From Diplodia intermedia (Eukaryota > Ascomycota > Dothideomycetes > Botryosphaeriales > Botryosphaeriaceae): a DNA stretch of 64,000 nt. A program made the position numbers and the translations under genes. Location: contig JAKEKT010000128.1 of the NCBI GenBank assembly GCA_021495925.1, positions 23,056 through 87,055 on the forward strand, read 5' to 3'. Positions 45,515 to 57,425 of this stretch are shown here, one piece after another (positions within the stretch are counted from its first letter, which is position 1; each line of letters starts with the position of its first letter). The notes beneath the pieces are model-generated. The model did not search any database and was not told the origin of the DNA. It was given only the letters and a program-made list of their open reading frames with translations.

Positions 45515-47607
45515 ATGGCCGACCCAGCCATCATGCGGCTCGACGCCGCGCCCGCGCCCGTGCCCGGCCGCCGGCAGGACATCATCAGCGCCATCCTGAG
45601 CGACTACGGCGACAGCAGAGACCTGGACGACGACGTCGAGCTGGACGACTACTACACGCAGGCCCGGTCGCCGGCAGCAGCCCCACCGGTGCCCGTGCCC
45701 GGCGCCGCTGCAGCGCTACCGGTGCAATCTGCAGCTGCGTCACCACCAGCAGCCAAGGACAAGCCGCTGCCGCCGCTGGTGGGCTTCCAACTGCGAGGTG
45801 GGTGCCCTGGAGCCCTTGCTGAAGGCGGTGCGATCGCCGCCAGCCAGCGACATTCTCGATCCCGGGCAGCGCGTGGTAAACAGCGCTCAGCCCGGCCGTG
45901 ATTTCGGCGACATGGCGATGGGCGCGGTATAAGATAAGACGGCCCGCCAAGCATCCTCACTGACAGCGCTCTCGCAGTGGCCGATGCGCCTGCAGCCTCG
46001 CAGTCGGGCGCGCCGCACGGGAACACGCCGGAAGCGAACATGCTCATCTCAGCGCCCTCGCGCTCGTTCCGCGGCCGACGCCAGAAACCGCCAGACCTGA
46101 AGCTGGCCCGCAGCAACGGCTCCACAGCCATCGCGCCGGCCATCGCTGCCACGCCTGCCAAGACCGACACCAGCTCCCTGTTACCTTCCCTGGCCCACTC
46201 CGCTCTTCACCCTCAACACCTGCCCACTCCCGACCGCGCCAGAGCGCACGCATCCGCCCGTCTGCTCAACGAGCTACCGCTGCCGCCGACCCCGCCGCAG
46301 CCTCCCGCCAAAAACAACCCCCGCAGCCCGTCCGACCATACCCCCTCCGCTGCGGGTGCAGCTGCCATGGGTAACAAGGCCTCGAAGGCCGCCGGCGACC
46401 CAAGCTCGCCATCGCAGCGCTCCAAATTCTCGCTGCGCCGCAAGCCCGTCAGGAAGGATGCCGTGCCGCCCGCTGAAACTGCCAATGGCGCCCCCAAACC
46501 TCCGGCTCAGGGTGGCCCTGCTCCTGGAGCTCAAGCGCCGGCCGCGCAAGCTCCAGCTCCCGCTCCCGCTCCCCCTCGCGCTCCGGCATTGCACCACCCC
46601 AAGTCCACCACGTCGCTGCAGCAAGCCGGCTCACAACCCTCGGCCTATCAGTCCGAGGAAAATACGCTAATCGCACCCGGCGGGCATGTGCAGTCGCCCT
46701 CGACCACATTGTCTGATGCTACCGTGGTCAGGGACCGCTCCAACTCGCCGCCTACGGAGCCTGAGGAAGAGGAGCCGATCACGCCAACACTCAAGCCCGC
46801 TGCCGTCGACTTACTCCCTTCTCCCAGCCCGCTCCCTGAGGAAAGCCCGTCCAAATATGGCGTCGTCAAGAAGCCCAGCAACCCAGCACTCGAAAACCAG
46901 AAGGGTGCTGCTATGCACTACCGCGGCAAGAGCAGCACGGGCTTTGATATCTTCAAGGTAGGCACCCGAATCTTGCACTGCAAATATCTCTTGGTTGCGC
47001 GTCGTTCACAATGCTTAAATCGTTTGTTCGCTTTCAGCGATTGTGAAGTAACTGAAGCTCCTAGTCTTCGACGAACAAACTCCAGAACACCAGACGCTAC
47101 ATGGATGCCCACTCGCCGCCGCTGTCCCCGACTCCAGAGTCCGTCGTGAACGTGCCCTCTACGGCTACTTCGCCGCTAGAGCTCACTAGTAATTCGGCCC
47201 TTGTCGGCTCGACACTTGCCACTTTCGAGCTCTTCAACGCGCAGCTTCGCCCGGAACGGAGCGTTGTCCCCAGGCTCAATTGCGTCCACATGCAATGTTT
47301 TCACAACCACCGGCGCTTTCATCGAAGCAACAATCGCGTGCTTCCCATCGGTTGCATGCTCTGCTTCTCTTGCAGCCCCGACTTTCATTGGACTTGCACA
47401 TGGTGCGCCCTCCGCATCTGCCAGGGTTGTCGAGTGAAGATTGAATCAATCCCTCGCAAAAGCCTCGACATGTTCATCACGGAGAAATTGGGCGAGAAGA
47501 TCAGCAGAGACACAAGCGTCGTGAAGAGTAATAAGGAAAACTTAATGGTCAAGAAGAAGAGGAGGTCAATGCACGAGCCGAGCCAAGTCGTCGTGTGGGA
47601 GAGTTGA
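45515..47607 (+). CDS. Disordered protein with C-terminal Cys-rich (zinc-finger-like) domain
   Basis: Uncharacterised. Exons 45515-45797, 45978-46957 and 47065-47607; phases agree, 601 residues. The N-terminus (MADPAIMRLDAAPAP... ILSDYGDSRDLDDDVELDDYY) is acidic; the middle 350 residues are Pro/Ala/Ser-rich and disordered, with a lysine-rich patch around MGNKASKAAGD. A KSSTGFDIFK-SSTNKLQNTRRYMDAHSPPLSPTPES segment spans the last junction and fixes the frame. The C-terminal domain at about 490-545 has nine cysteines and several histidines: RLNCVHMQCFHNHRRF, then CMLCFSCSPDFHWTCTWCALRICQGC. The pairs of CxxC spacing suggest zinc binding. It ends with a basic tail (VKKKRRSMHE). The first intron is 180 bases. 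Function unknown; nuclear or signalling roles are possible. Confidence 0.82.
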
Positions 47608-50600
47608 GTGGATTGATACCCTAAGAAAAGAAAAGAAAGAGTCTGGCGGAATTGTCACGGTGTTCGGAGTATTTTCTCACTGCACAGCATTATCCGGTGT
47701 TTCGCGCATGCATCTACGGTTACGGTCCTGGCTCTGGCGTTTGTTCAGCGATATTCTGGAAGCATCTCTTTCCGCTCTCCTCATCTATGGAAACTGGATT
47801 ACGCTGGAAGTATTGGGTTGTTTGGAGTGCCTCTCGGCGGTGCTCGAATTCGTGCTCGGAATCGAGAAAACTGAGAATGGCCCATGTGTCTTGGCCTATT
47901 TCATCTGTCGATTGATTCCAGCCTGGCACACCTTTCTTTTTCCTTCGTTGGTCTTTCCCTTGTCTCATACCTCTCTCTCCCGCTTTCTCCTTCTGTACCC
48001 GCGTTTGGGATCTGCCCGTCTACAGCACGGGATGTTGGGCCGAATTTCCACACCGCCGGTGGGCTTAATCAGGATTACTTCGCCACGGTTTCTTTAGCTG
48101 GTGACGAAAGGGAATAAGAAGGATCAAGCATCCAAAGTCTCGAATGATATCCCCTCCGCCAAAGGTTCCTTGGCTGGTCAATAGATTTTTTTTTTGGCAA
48201 TGAGAACACCTCCGGTAGCAGCACTTGGCATATATAGCACAATGCAATAGTAATTCGGGGTCCGAGCGATACATTTTCCCGTCTTCGCCTTTTTTGCTTC
48301 TATGATGCGTATTGTCCGGTGTATGTTTTTCTTTTTCCTTTTTCTTCGGGACGCGCCGTGCATGACGCGGCAGAGCTCTGTTTTCGCAATATCATTGCGG
48401 AGACCCGATCGACAGAGCGACGAAGAACGTCAACGATGTGGAGAGTGCGAATCGGAGTCTGGCGGACATTCGACCCGGAGAGGGGACATCTCTTGCGTAC
48501 GCGGCCTCTTGCGACTCTTACCCCTCCTTCCACCACTCTTCGCAAGCTCCATCCTACTGCTCTTGGCTGCCCGCACCTTTCAACTCCATGTTTTGTGGGA
48601 CTTGACGCTGAAGCGGGCTTGGCCTCTATTGAGTAGCTGCGGTGTCGGAGCGAATATATGGAGAAACAAGAGATAAGAGAGAGGGAGCGGTGCTTAGATG
48701 CGATGCCACGTCAAGGGTACTGTTCTCATCAGTTAATATATCGACGATCGTGCGGGATGCGTCTCGTGCTTCCTGCGAAGCCTCCGTTCGGGCTATGCTG
48801 GTAAGTTCGACGTCCTCCAGTCTTTTTCATTACACATTTTGAAGAGTGCTCACGGCGGAGCGCGAGGCCGCAAGCCGTCGTCTATATACCGTTCGCACCG
48901 CGGTAAGCTTACAGAAATGAGTGTATGAGGCTGAGAAGTGGTTGAGGGCTTCCCTCGAGCTTCTCCACAGTACCACAGTACCCAGCACCCAGCACCCAGA
49001 CTTGCGCGATTTTTTTTTTCGATAGTGCAGTTCCGGATATGGATGCACTGGAGCAGAGATCGTCGCCATTCCTTGCGCCCTGGCCACATGGTTCAAAGTT
49101 GCCCAACTCTATACTTTGACCATCGCAAAAAGTACTTGCGGACCCAGAGAAGATTGACCCTGCAACGGTCCATGTACATACATCCCCATGCGTCCGCAAC
49201 GCTCGTGCGAACTAGCCACGTAGGTGGCTTAGAGTACTGCCTGCGCTCTTCAGCCTCGAGACCTTATTCTATCGACGACAGTGGTCGCATCCTTCCGAGA
49301 CTCAATATAATCCCTCGCCTAATCATGTCTGGAGGTCGGATCGAAGTCCTCCTGTACGCTGGTAGACTACCATACCCGATTTTTTTTTTAAAAAAAAAGT
49401 CAAAGAAGCGAGAAGCTCCTCGCATCTGCCGCGTCATTTGGACGCCTCTCGGTCCCAACTTTATTCCTATCACCTTTGTCAACGATCGTCCCGCTTCATC
49501 TTCTTTACAAGCCATGTTTCGTCACAATGGGAGGTACACCGCGAGCCGCATAAAGCCTTGGCGGCGGAGCGAGCAAAAAGAAAAAAGAAGGCTGCGGAGT
49601 AGTGAGTGGGGACAATCACCTTGTCATCAACGAAGTAGATGTCTCCGGGGAATGCCTTCAAAGCTCCGAATCCCCGCCCTCCAATCGGTTCAATCCCCAG
49701 GAATACGTACAGGGAAAGAAAAAAGAGACTCTCCGGGGATGGTTACGCGGGAAACGAAACAGTGGGAGGCTAAGACGGCGGTCGGTCCCTTCTTTTTTTT
49801 CTTTTCCTCTTTCCCTTTCCCACCAACAAGATCCCGCCAAAATCCCGCGGAGCGCCAGCTTCGCCTCCCTCCCTCCCCTCCTCCCCGCCCGCCCTTCCGT
49901 CCGCGGAACTATTATTGTGGCGATCCTTCGGTTGTACTATCGACCTGGAGCCTACAGCTAGACCATCCATTCTCTCGCCTATAACTACGCCCGAAGAGAG
50001 GAAAGATGAGCGGCAATCAGGCGCCCACTATGTACCAATAAGTGCAATTTTAGCGAGTTTGTTGGGATGGGAGGGAAGCCGCAACGCCGTTTCGGCGGGA
50101 AAACTCCTTGCGAACCTTAAAAAACCGCGTTTGATCCGTCCAGCCGGGGCCGAAGGAAGAAGGTTAAGATCAAAACGGGCAGGGGAGAGTAGTATGTAGG
50201 GACGGGGAGATCGGCGGCAAAGCTCAGGATGTGTAGTAGTAAGCAGCCCGCTTGGGCCCTTTTTCTTTTTTAGGGTTCCCCCCTCCCCCAGGCTAGTTAG
50301 GTTTGTTCAGCCTTACCCATGGGCCCGTTGCGACGGCGTTTTGGGTTGGATTTAGAAACCTTCCACTACTAGGCCAATGAGACCGGCTCGCCGCGAGGGA
50401 GGGTAAGCGGTCCGGGAGAGGGATGTAGTGTACGTCCGTAGACTAGGTAGGTGGCAGTAATGAGGAGGGATGCGAGAAGGGGCCTCGTGGCGTTGGGGGG
50501 AGGGAGCTTGCGGCGGTCCATGAGCCTCGCACTTCGTAAGGAAGCGTGCTAAAGGAAGTAGTCTCAGCGTCGGGCAGCAACCCTTCATCAGCAGCGTCAG

Positions 50601-51613
50601 AGAAAAAAAAGGAATGCGAAAGTACAGGCGCTTTACGAGTCGCGCACGCACGGTCTGGCGTGAATTACATGAGCCTTTGCCCTTGCTGACCGAGACAAGG
50701 GAGATCGACGGCGGAGGTAAGACCGAAATGCAGCTTCAACTCTGTTCTGGAAGAGCGGAATCATCCGTTATGGTTGGCGCCATCCAGCCGTCTGAGAGGC
50801 GTTGTTGCTGACAGGGTCTAGGGCTGGAGCGTCGCTTTTGTCTTTTGCTCATGCTGCTTCCTGCGCGTTATCGCGCGGCGTTTCGTCTTATGCGCATAAC
50901 GCAGGCACGAGTCACCCGTCTTTGTCTCAGATCCAGCAGGTGTGATAGGAAGGCGGGTGTACATCACCTCAAGATTGACTTCGGCAAGGGGGAATTGTTG
51001 CTTTGGAAGCGCTTCGTTCCGTTCGCTGCTAACTCTCTGCTGCCGTCGGCAATTTGAAACCTGTTCTCCACCCTCTCCGCTCCCGAGAGTCCGTTTCGTG
51101 CGGGGTATCCTTGCTTGCGAAAACGCCACGACTGACTGTGCCCTGTCACTGCCGACCCAGACCCGCCAACAAAGAAAGAAAAGGAAAATGCGAGTACATA
51201 TGTGCAAAGGAGCGGAGGAAGTGTGTTAAAGGAAAGAAAAGGACAGGCAGCACCACGCTTGTGCTATCAATTGATGGGGGTATCTTCCAACGCCTTTCGG
51301 CAGCCCTGAGCAATGTCGCCAGGACGCCCGTGTGCAAAAAGAACTCTTGAGCAACCGCCTACGCCTTTTAAGCTCGCCGCAAGCTCTGCTGCGCGGCCAT
51401 GTACGATGCTTCTTGGAGATTTGTGGGAAATTCGTCGATCGTTAGACTTCTTGCTTTGTCCCTGTGCCGTCCTGTTCGCGGCCGGTCCGAGGGCGAAAGC
51501 GCGGCAAACGCCGCTGTGATCAAAGGGCTGTACAAAGGAAAGAATGAATGGAAATGGCATTGTGGCACCATGTGCCGTCTTGTGGCGGGTGGCGAGTGTG
51601 GCACGACAATTGT
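47608..51613. other. Gene-free region with homopolymer tracts
   Basis: 4.0 kb with no recognisable gene. It contains aaaag repeats (47622-47640), CACAGTAC and CCAGCAC short tandems (48966-48999), a T10A9 palindrome (49380-49398) and many T- and A-runs. The longest open frame (48938-49984, 348 codons, plus strand) has no coding character: it reads through homopolymers and has no conserved-looking core. Part of the region may be promoters or long non-coding transcripts. Confidence 0.45.
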
Positions 51614-53311
51614 CTAGACGACAAGCCCGCCAAATGCCTCGGCAACACCCGTGAGGGGCCCCTTGACCCGGTCCAACAGGCGACGCTCGCTGCGCTCGCC
51701 TTCGGTTTCGATCTTGGTGAGCTGCACCGTCGTGGGGCTGGGTGGCGTGCTCTCGTGCACTTGTTGGTCAGCTTGGTGCGACTCGACGTCGTCCAGGTCT
51801 GATCGCTGCTGAGTACTGCGGCTGGCGACCGGGGTAAGCTCAGCATCCGCGTCCCTATGGAAAGACATGGCGACGCTGTCGTTGGACGCCTCGCGCCGGA
51901 CGTCTGGCCGCGAGTTTGTGCGAAGAGCGGCCTCGCGGTCGGCGGCCGTAAAGCGGTGAGCCGTGTAGTGAGGCGGCGATTCATGGAACTCCATGACAAT
52001 CTGCTTCCTCGGATTGAGGCGAAGTCGCATGCCGTCGTAGAACATGACATCGCTCGCACGGGGCGACGCAGCCAGAAGGACCGGAGCGCAGCGGCGGCGA
52101 TAGCGGAGAATTGACGATGCCGATGGCTGCGGGTTTTCGGTCAAGGGATACTTGCCCGAAGTGGGGGCAAGTTGAGAATCCACCGAAGCGCGGCGCGTAG
52201 TGGTGCGGTCAATGGCGTCATCCATGTTCTGCGTGCTGTTGTTGGAAATGTTGCCGGGGCGCGGTGAAGATGGTCTGTTGGGGAAGAGCAGATCCATGGC
52301 AAAGTCCTCAGCATCGCCGTCGGCCTCGCCGAGCGGCTGCTCCGGCTGCTCCTCGTCTCCGTCGCGGACGAGATTCGGGTACATGGTCCTGATGATGCGT
52401 TCCTGCTCAGCGAGCAGTCTCCGGGCGTTGAGATCGATGGCCTCTTGCCGGGTTTGGCGGCCATCCAGCTGTCTCTGCCTGCGTCCTCGCCGGGGAAGGC
52501 TGCGATAACGGGGCTCGCTTCGGTCCTCCAGAGGCGGGCTGATGTCGACAGCAGCACACAGGTTCTCGATCCAGTCCAGCATTCCCTCTTGCTCTGCAGC
52601 GCACAGCAGGAGCTGGTCCGCCTCCAGACGCAGCCGCATCACGTGCTCTCTGACGGGCCAGAAGAGATGTGGGTCGGTCTGGTAGACGGCCTGGCGCGAG
52701 TTTAGCGGCACTAGTTTTGCCAGCGGCGACTTGGGGATCAGGTCGGTCTTCTTGAAGTCCAGGGCGAGGCCAAGCTCGGCGTGCTGGAGCGAATAGGTGC
52801 GCAGCAGTTTGCCGGGCGCTGGCTTCTTGTTTTTCGAAAACAGGCTGGTCTTGAGGCGGTAGATGCTGAGCTGCGTGCCGCGGAGGATTGCGTAGACGTC
52901 TTGCCATTGGCGCTCCTTGGGGCACGGCTTGTCGAAGAAGTTGATGCATTCGGTCTTGATGCCCAGCGGCCCTTCGAATAACACCGAGCACGAGTAGCCC
53001 GGCAGAGCCTCATTGATGGATTTCTCCGCGGGCTGGCGCGGAGCGTATGCGGGCGGTTTGGCGTTCAGGTCGGCCGGCTGGGTGTGGGTGTGGAAGGTGT
53101 TGTGGTAGCCGTAGCAGTTGGCGGCCGGGGAGCCGGGGTTCGTGGGGGTGGTGGTGGTGGTGGTGGTGGTGGTCGAGGTCGCACGGGAGGTGTTTGCGGA
53201 GTCGCCCGCCGGGGCAGCACGCTGCTGGGGCGGGGGGCACTGCGGCATGGCGCACTGCATCATGGCGGTGTGTTGGCGGAAGAGCGCAGCACCCAGGGCA
53301 GAAGCGCTCAT
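51614..53311 (-). CDS. PH-domain protein
   Basis: Single-exon gene. The methionine at 53311 gives 565 residues; an ATG at 53389 would add 26. After a Gln/Pro/Thr-rich leader with a run of nine Thr (encoded by a GGT/ACC microsatellite), a pleckstrin-homology domain lies at about 105-257: GYSCSVLFEGPLGIKTECINF, then ERQWQDVYAILRGTQLSIYRLK, LRTYSLQHAELGLALDF, VYQTDPHLFWPVREHVMRLRLEA and the closing helix QEGMLDWIENLCAAVDI with its invariant Trp. The domain should bind phosphoinositides or a protein partner at a membrane. Downstream is a basic helix (RRGRRQRQLDGRQTRQEAIDLNARRLLAEQERIIRTMYPNL) and a disordered tail with a short YDGMRLRLNPRKQIVMEFHE block. It is a conserved filamentous-fungal architecture with no assigned role that I know. 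Confidence 0.85.
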   Translation of the reverse strand: MSASALGAALFRQHTAMMQCAMPQCPPPQQRAAPAGDSANTSRATSTTTTTTTTTPTNPGSPAANCYGYHNTFHTHTQPADLNAKPPAYAPRQPAEKSINEALPGYSCSVLFEGPLGIKTECINFFDKPCPKERQWQDVYAILRGTQLSIYRLKTSLFSKNKKPAPGKLLRTYSLQHAELGLALDFKKTDLIPKSPLAKLVPLNSRQAVYQTDPHLFWPVREHVMRLRLEADQLLLCAAEQEGMLDWIENLCAAVDISPPLEDRSEPRYRSLPRRGRRQRQLDGRQTRQEAIDLNARRLLAEQERIIRTMYPNLVRDGDEEQPEQPLGEADGDAEDFAMDLLFPNRPSSPRPGNISNNSTQNMDDAIDRTTTRRASVDSQLAPTSGKYPLTENPQPSASSILRYRRRCAPVLLAASPRASDVMFYDGMRLRLNPRKQIVMEFHESPPHYTAHRFTAADREAALRTNSRPDVRREASNDSVAMSFHRDADAELTPVASRSTQQRSDLDDVESHQADQQVHESTPPSPTTVQLTKIETEGERSERRLLDRVKGPLTGVAEAFGGLVV

Positions 53312-56300
53312 GATGGAGGGCTTTGTTGGAGCGGCGGCCGGGGTGAATTTGAGGGCGGGTCGAGGAGCTATGCGGCGCAATTGGCGCACATGTCGGCTCG
53401 GGGGTCTGGATATGACAGGCGGGTTCGCCTAAGCAGTGTCTGGATGGCGGTCGTGGCTCGCAGGTTAGCTCGGGGCGGACTGGTCGTTTTAGCAGGCCCG
53501 GACGTGCGCGCGGCGGCGTGTCTCAGCTATGTATTTGGCCTTGTCGTGGTCGGGTGTGGCTTCGCAGCAGCGTCTGGACAAAGAGCTGCACGCGGCAATG
53601 GTCGTCTTTTCAGCGGGCTGATATCTGGACATGACCTGCGCGGACCAGGGGGGCCTGCCTGCAGCCCGGCCATGATCGTGGAGCGCGCGGGGAACTGGTG
53701 CGGCCATCACACCACAGGCCTGCGCGTGAACCACCAGCTCGCAGCGACCGCCGCCCGCCCTTCCAAATCCCCCAAAGCGCCCCTCTCCCACCGCCCCAAG
53801 CCGGCTTTCACCGCAGATCGGCCAAGGCGACGAGCCGCGCCCAAGCCCGTTTCTCCGCCCGCCATGCCACCGCGCCCGAGCCCCGGCCTGGCCGCTACCG
53901 CGCCGCCGTCGCAACCTCACCCAAGGGCCCAAGGGCCGCTGTGCGACTGCGAGGCGCGTTCCTGGCTCCCAGGCTTACGTCGGCGCCGCCGCCGAGTCAA
54001 GCGGAAACAAAACGGGCCCCACCCCACGTACCCTCTGCAGCGGGCGCTTCCGGGGCAGATCTCACCTGAGGTCATTTCTGCCGGCTCGCGACTCGTTCAG
54101 TGCCGTGACCGCCAGGGTGCTGCCCTGCCACCCGGCCTGCAGCCGTCACGTTACGGCGCTAGCTAATCGCAGGGCGGCGCCGCGGTGGGTAACGCTCTGC
54201 TCTGCAGACAGCGACTGTGCGAGCGCCCGGTGGGTAACGCCCAGCGCGCCGCCCTGCTTTGCCCTGCTGCTACGGCCTGTCATGCGCTGCCGGGGTGGAG
54301 AGCCGTGGTCATATGCGATGCCGCTTTTGGCAGCCAGAGCTGGCGGTCTGCGGGCCGCGCCTTCGACATTGGGCTTCTCGCCCATTGACTAGCACGCCCA
54401 CAGCCTAGCGGCGCCTGGCTGCTGGCGACTTCAAATCTTCTGCACTGCCGTGTCTCAAGATCTAGACGGCTGCACCGTTGCCCGGCCCCTCGCGACATTC
54501 CCTATCGTACGCACGACGTCCCGCGTGGCGCTGAGCCGGCGGTAGCACATCCAGGCGCCTCCCCACGAGGCCCGTCACGTTTTCGCGGTGCAGCTTCCGA
54601 ATCCGCGCCATAGGTCTGCTGTGCCCGCAAGGCGCGTCTGGCACCTGTCCAGCTCGTGCTCCCATCCAACGTTTTCTCACTCAGCTCGGCTCAGCCGTCA
54701 AGGGGATGCGACGGCCTTTTATGCATCCTTCCCCGTGGAGAACCGGAGTTCATGCCCTGAGCGCAAACACCAGGCTCAGGGAATGTCGATCTACGCCGAC
54801 TAATGCATGTCATGATGCTGATGGGAGCTCTCGGAGACCCGAAACGTCTCAGCCGCCGTTATCCCCCGCTGCTCAGGGTTACAGACGTTTGCGAAGCATA
54901 GGAACACGGGCAAGCCACGACACGGCGGGATCAATTCAGGAACCCCGCACTTCGATCACTTCCGTCCATGGTCGGCAGATCATTGTACCAGGCTACTGTC
55001 CTGCCGGTCCGTCAGCTACGGCAACAGGAGCACCGCATGCCGTTTGGAAGAGCACGGGATCCTATCTTTTGTTACGCGAGCCCGTCGGCCGCTTGTTTTC
55101 CAACGTCTTTCACGAGTCGCGCGGGCCCCATCCTGACGTCATGCTAGCTCCTCCGAAAGCCGCAGCCTTACGGAAAAGGCGGTAACTAAATTTTTCTTTT
55201 CAAGGCTATTCGACAACTACGTCAGCTGTGCACCTTCCGCGCCGCCCATGTGTTCGGCGGTCCTCCTATCGTCGGCCCTGGCAATTGCATGCGCTGATGA
55301 CACATCGGGGTAATCTCTGAGATGACGATTTACTCGCGTCCTCCCTACCGTGTACGCCTTAGGTTTGACATCGCCCAAGTTGGGAGAGGCCTACTTGAAA
55401 TGTTACGGGCGGGTTTGAGCGATTGGACCTCGCACCGGAATAGATCAATGGCTCAGCAGCACTGTGAAAATAGGGAGGAGTCCCTTTGCGCCGGTAAGCT
55501 GTATCCTTCTAAGCTCTGAGCCCTCGGAAGATCATTGACGTAGGTAGTAAGCAGCGACTTTCAACGTGGCACTCTGATGCTGGAGCTTTAACATGGAGCT
55601 TGGACTCTGCGTGGCCGTTAGAGCCTGAAACAGTGGGGGCCGCGCGCAGCGTGCAAATAGACCGTCTGCTTGTGGATTACGACAGCGCACGTCGTAGTGT
55701 CGCACCGTTGTTGTATTACCGAAGAGATGGACTGGGCTGTTCCACGACGTGGCACCGGCAATGCTTCATTGGAGAGGTTTCAAGGCCGTCCAGAAGCTTC
55801 TCACCACTCCGCATGATCGACAGACTGCTGATGGCGATGTGGCTGCAGTAGTCTGAAAGGCTACCACTCTTCGAGCTCTGATACGTGATTCAGTCGTAAG
55901 CTGAAGCATGCTGACCGTAGATCAGATCGTGGCGCTCAACCTAGTCAGCCAAACGATCAAGAATAGCCCAGGCTGATGAGCCACTTGTAAGCTCTGGGGC
56001 AAGCGGCGTAGCCCCAGAAGAGCACAAGAACGGAGCATATTATGTGAGATGCTTATATCCGCTCCTTTGGTTCCCTGGCGCAGGCTTGGATGGTCGAATG
56101 GCTACCATAGTCCCACACCAGCTCGCGCTGCTTGAGCATTTCACCTGGGAGCCAAAAGATACGGGGCCAAATTGCATTGTGACAGCGAATGGGATTATCT
56201 CAAGAAATAATCATTTCCGATCTTCCGGTTGACACGAAGACGACACGATCACTACCGCAATTCTACGCGCGTCGAGGTTGCATATACGCCACTCTACCAT

Positions 56301-57425
56301 CGTTGCTCAGATAGTGCAGCTCCCACCCAATCGCCTTATTCCCTCCAACAACACAACAATTCTCCTCCAATCGCAAGACTATTCTTCACATTCATGAACC
56401 AGGCAATCAACAAACCATTTGTATTTCAATTTTGCGTTGAAAGTCTCCATTGTTATTGCATCCACAGAGTGCTGTCACGGCCCGCAACGTTCCACAAGCT
56501 GGACGCCACCATCCACTTGACAAGCTGAGTTCCCTCTCTGATTCGTCACAATTTGTGTCGCTGCCGCATCGGGTTAGCAAAGAACCAAGGCCACCTCTAC
56601 CTGTCTCACAGATATCGCACCATGATTACGTGGGTCTACAGTGCTACCACTATTACCATCCACATATGACGAGCGAGATAGAGATTCTAGTAGTTGACAC
56701 AGGATTCAACACTTCTGTGCCCTGCTCTTACTGGAAATTTGAAGTAAACATCTGGGAGTAAATAAGATTAACCTATACAGATATTTGCGGATGGAATCCT
56801 ACTACCTGCCGAAGGATGGTGCATTATCTTTGTGCGACAGGTAGAGATAGGGCTAATGCTTCCGTAACCCACCATGGGGTGGTGTGTCTCTGCGCAACGG
56901 TGTACACATTGACCCCTCACCAACCCATCGACGCTGAGAGTTTTCCAGGGCCTCTCTCAATTTTCAAAGAGGAACTTTTGGTGTGAGAGACAAGTGCATT
57001 CGTCGTCTATACCGACAAGCTGGAACAAGCCGACGATCCACTGGCCAACGATACAAAAAAAGAAACTTGACTACTTAATACACACGCAAAGCCGCCTCCT
57101 CTGCTCATCCGCATAGCATAGCTCTCTCCACCGGACATGAAAAAATCCTCTGCTTCTCTCACGAACCTGGTAGCTATTGTATATACAAGCGAATGTGTAT
57201 ATGTATATGTCGTAGAAGTAAGAGCAAATCGAGAAGAATGGAAGGAAATCGGGTATCGCTTTCATTTCTTCGTTCCCATGACATATCAATCCCTCTGCTC
57301 CGAGTTTGCGGTTCCTCACTTCTGTCGCATGAGAGAGAGAGATCAAACAAGCCGCCCGAAAACGAAAAAAAGAAGAAAATGGAGAAGAGTTTAAAAAAAA
57401 AAAAGACGGGGAAGACTCATCCGAT
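53312..57425. other. Gene-free region, GC-rich then AT-rich
   Basis: 4.1 kb. The left half is GC-rich promoter and flank of the PH gene. From about 55.2 kb, and clearly by 56.2 kb, it becomes AT-richer, with many T/A runs and a pyrimidine-rich character. Only short open frames occur and I recognise no gene, transposon relic or structured RNA. The compositional drop could mark a mutated (RIP-affected) segment, but no repeat partner is present in the window to test this. Confidence 0.45.

Noticed and set aside
48938..49984. 348-codon open frame on the plus strand
   Set aside because: It reads through T- and A-runs, is rich in Arg/Ser/Pro without a conserved-looking core, and has no neighbours or splice logic to support it.
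50268..50276. TTTTAGGGTT telomere-like sequence
   Set aside because: A single copy of TTAGGG inside ordinary unique DNA; no tandem array, so no telomere or interstitial telomeric repeat.
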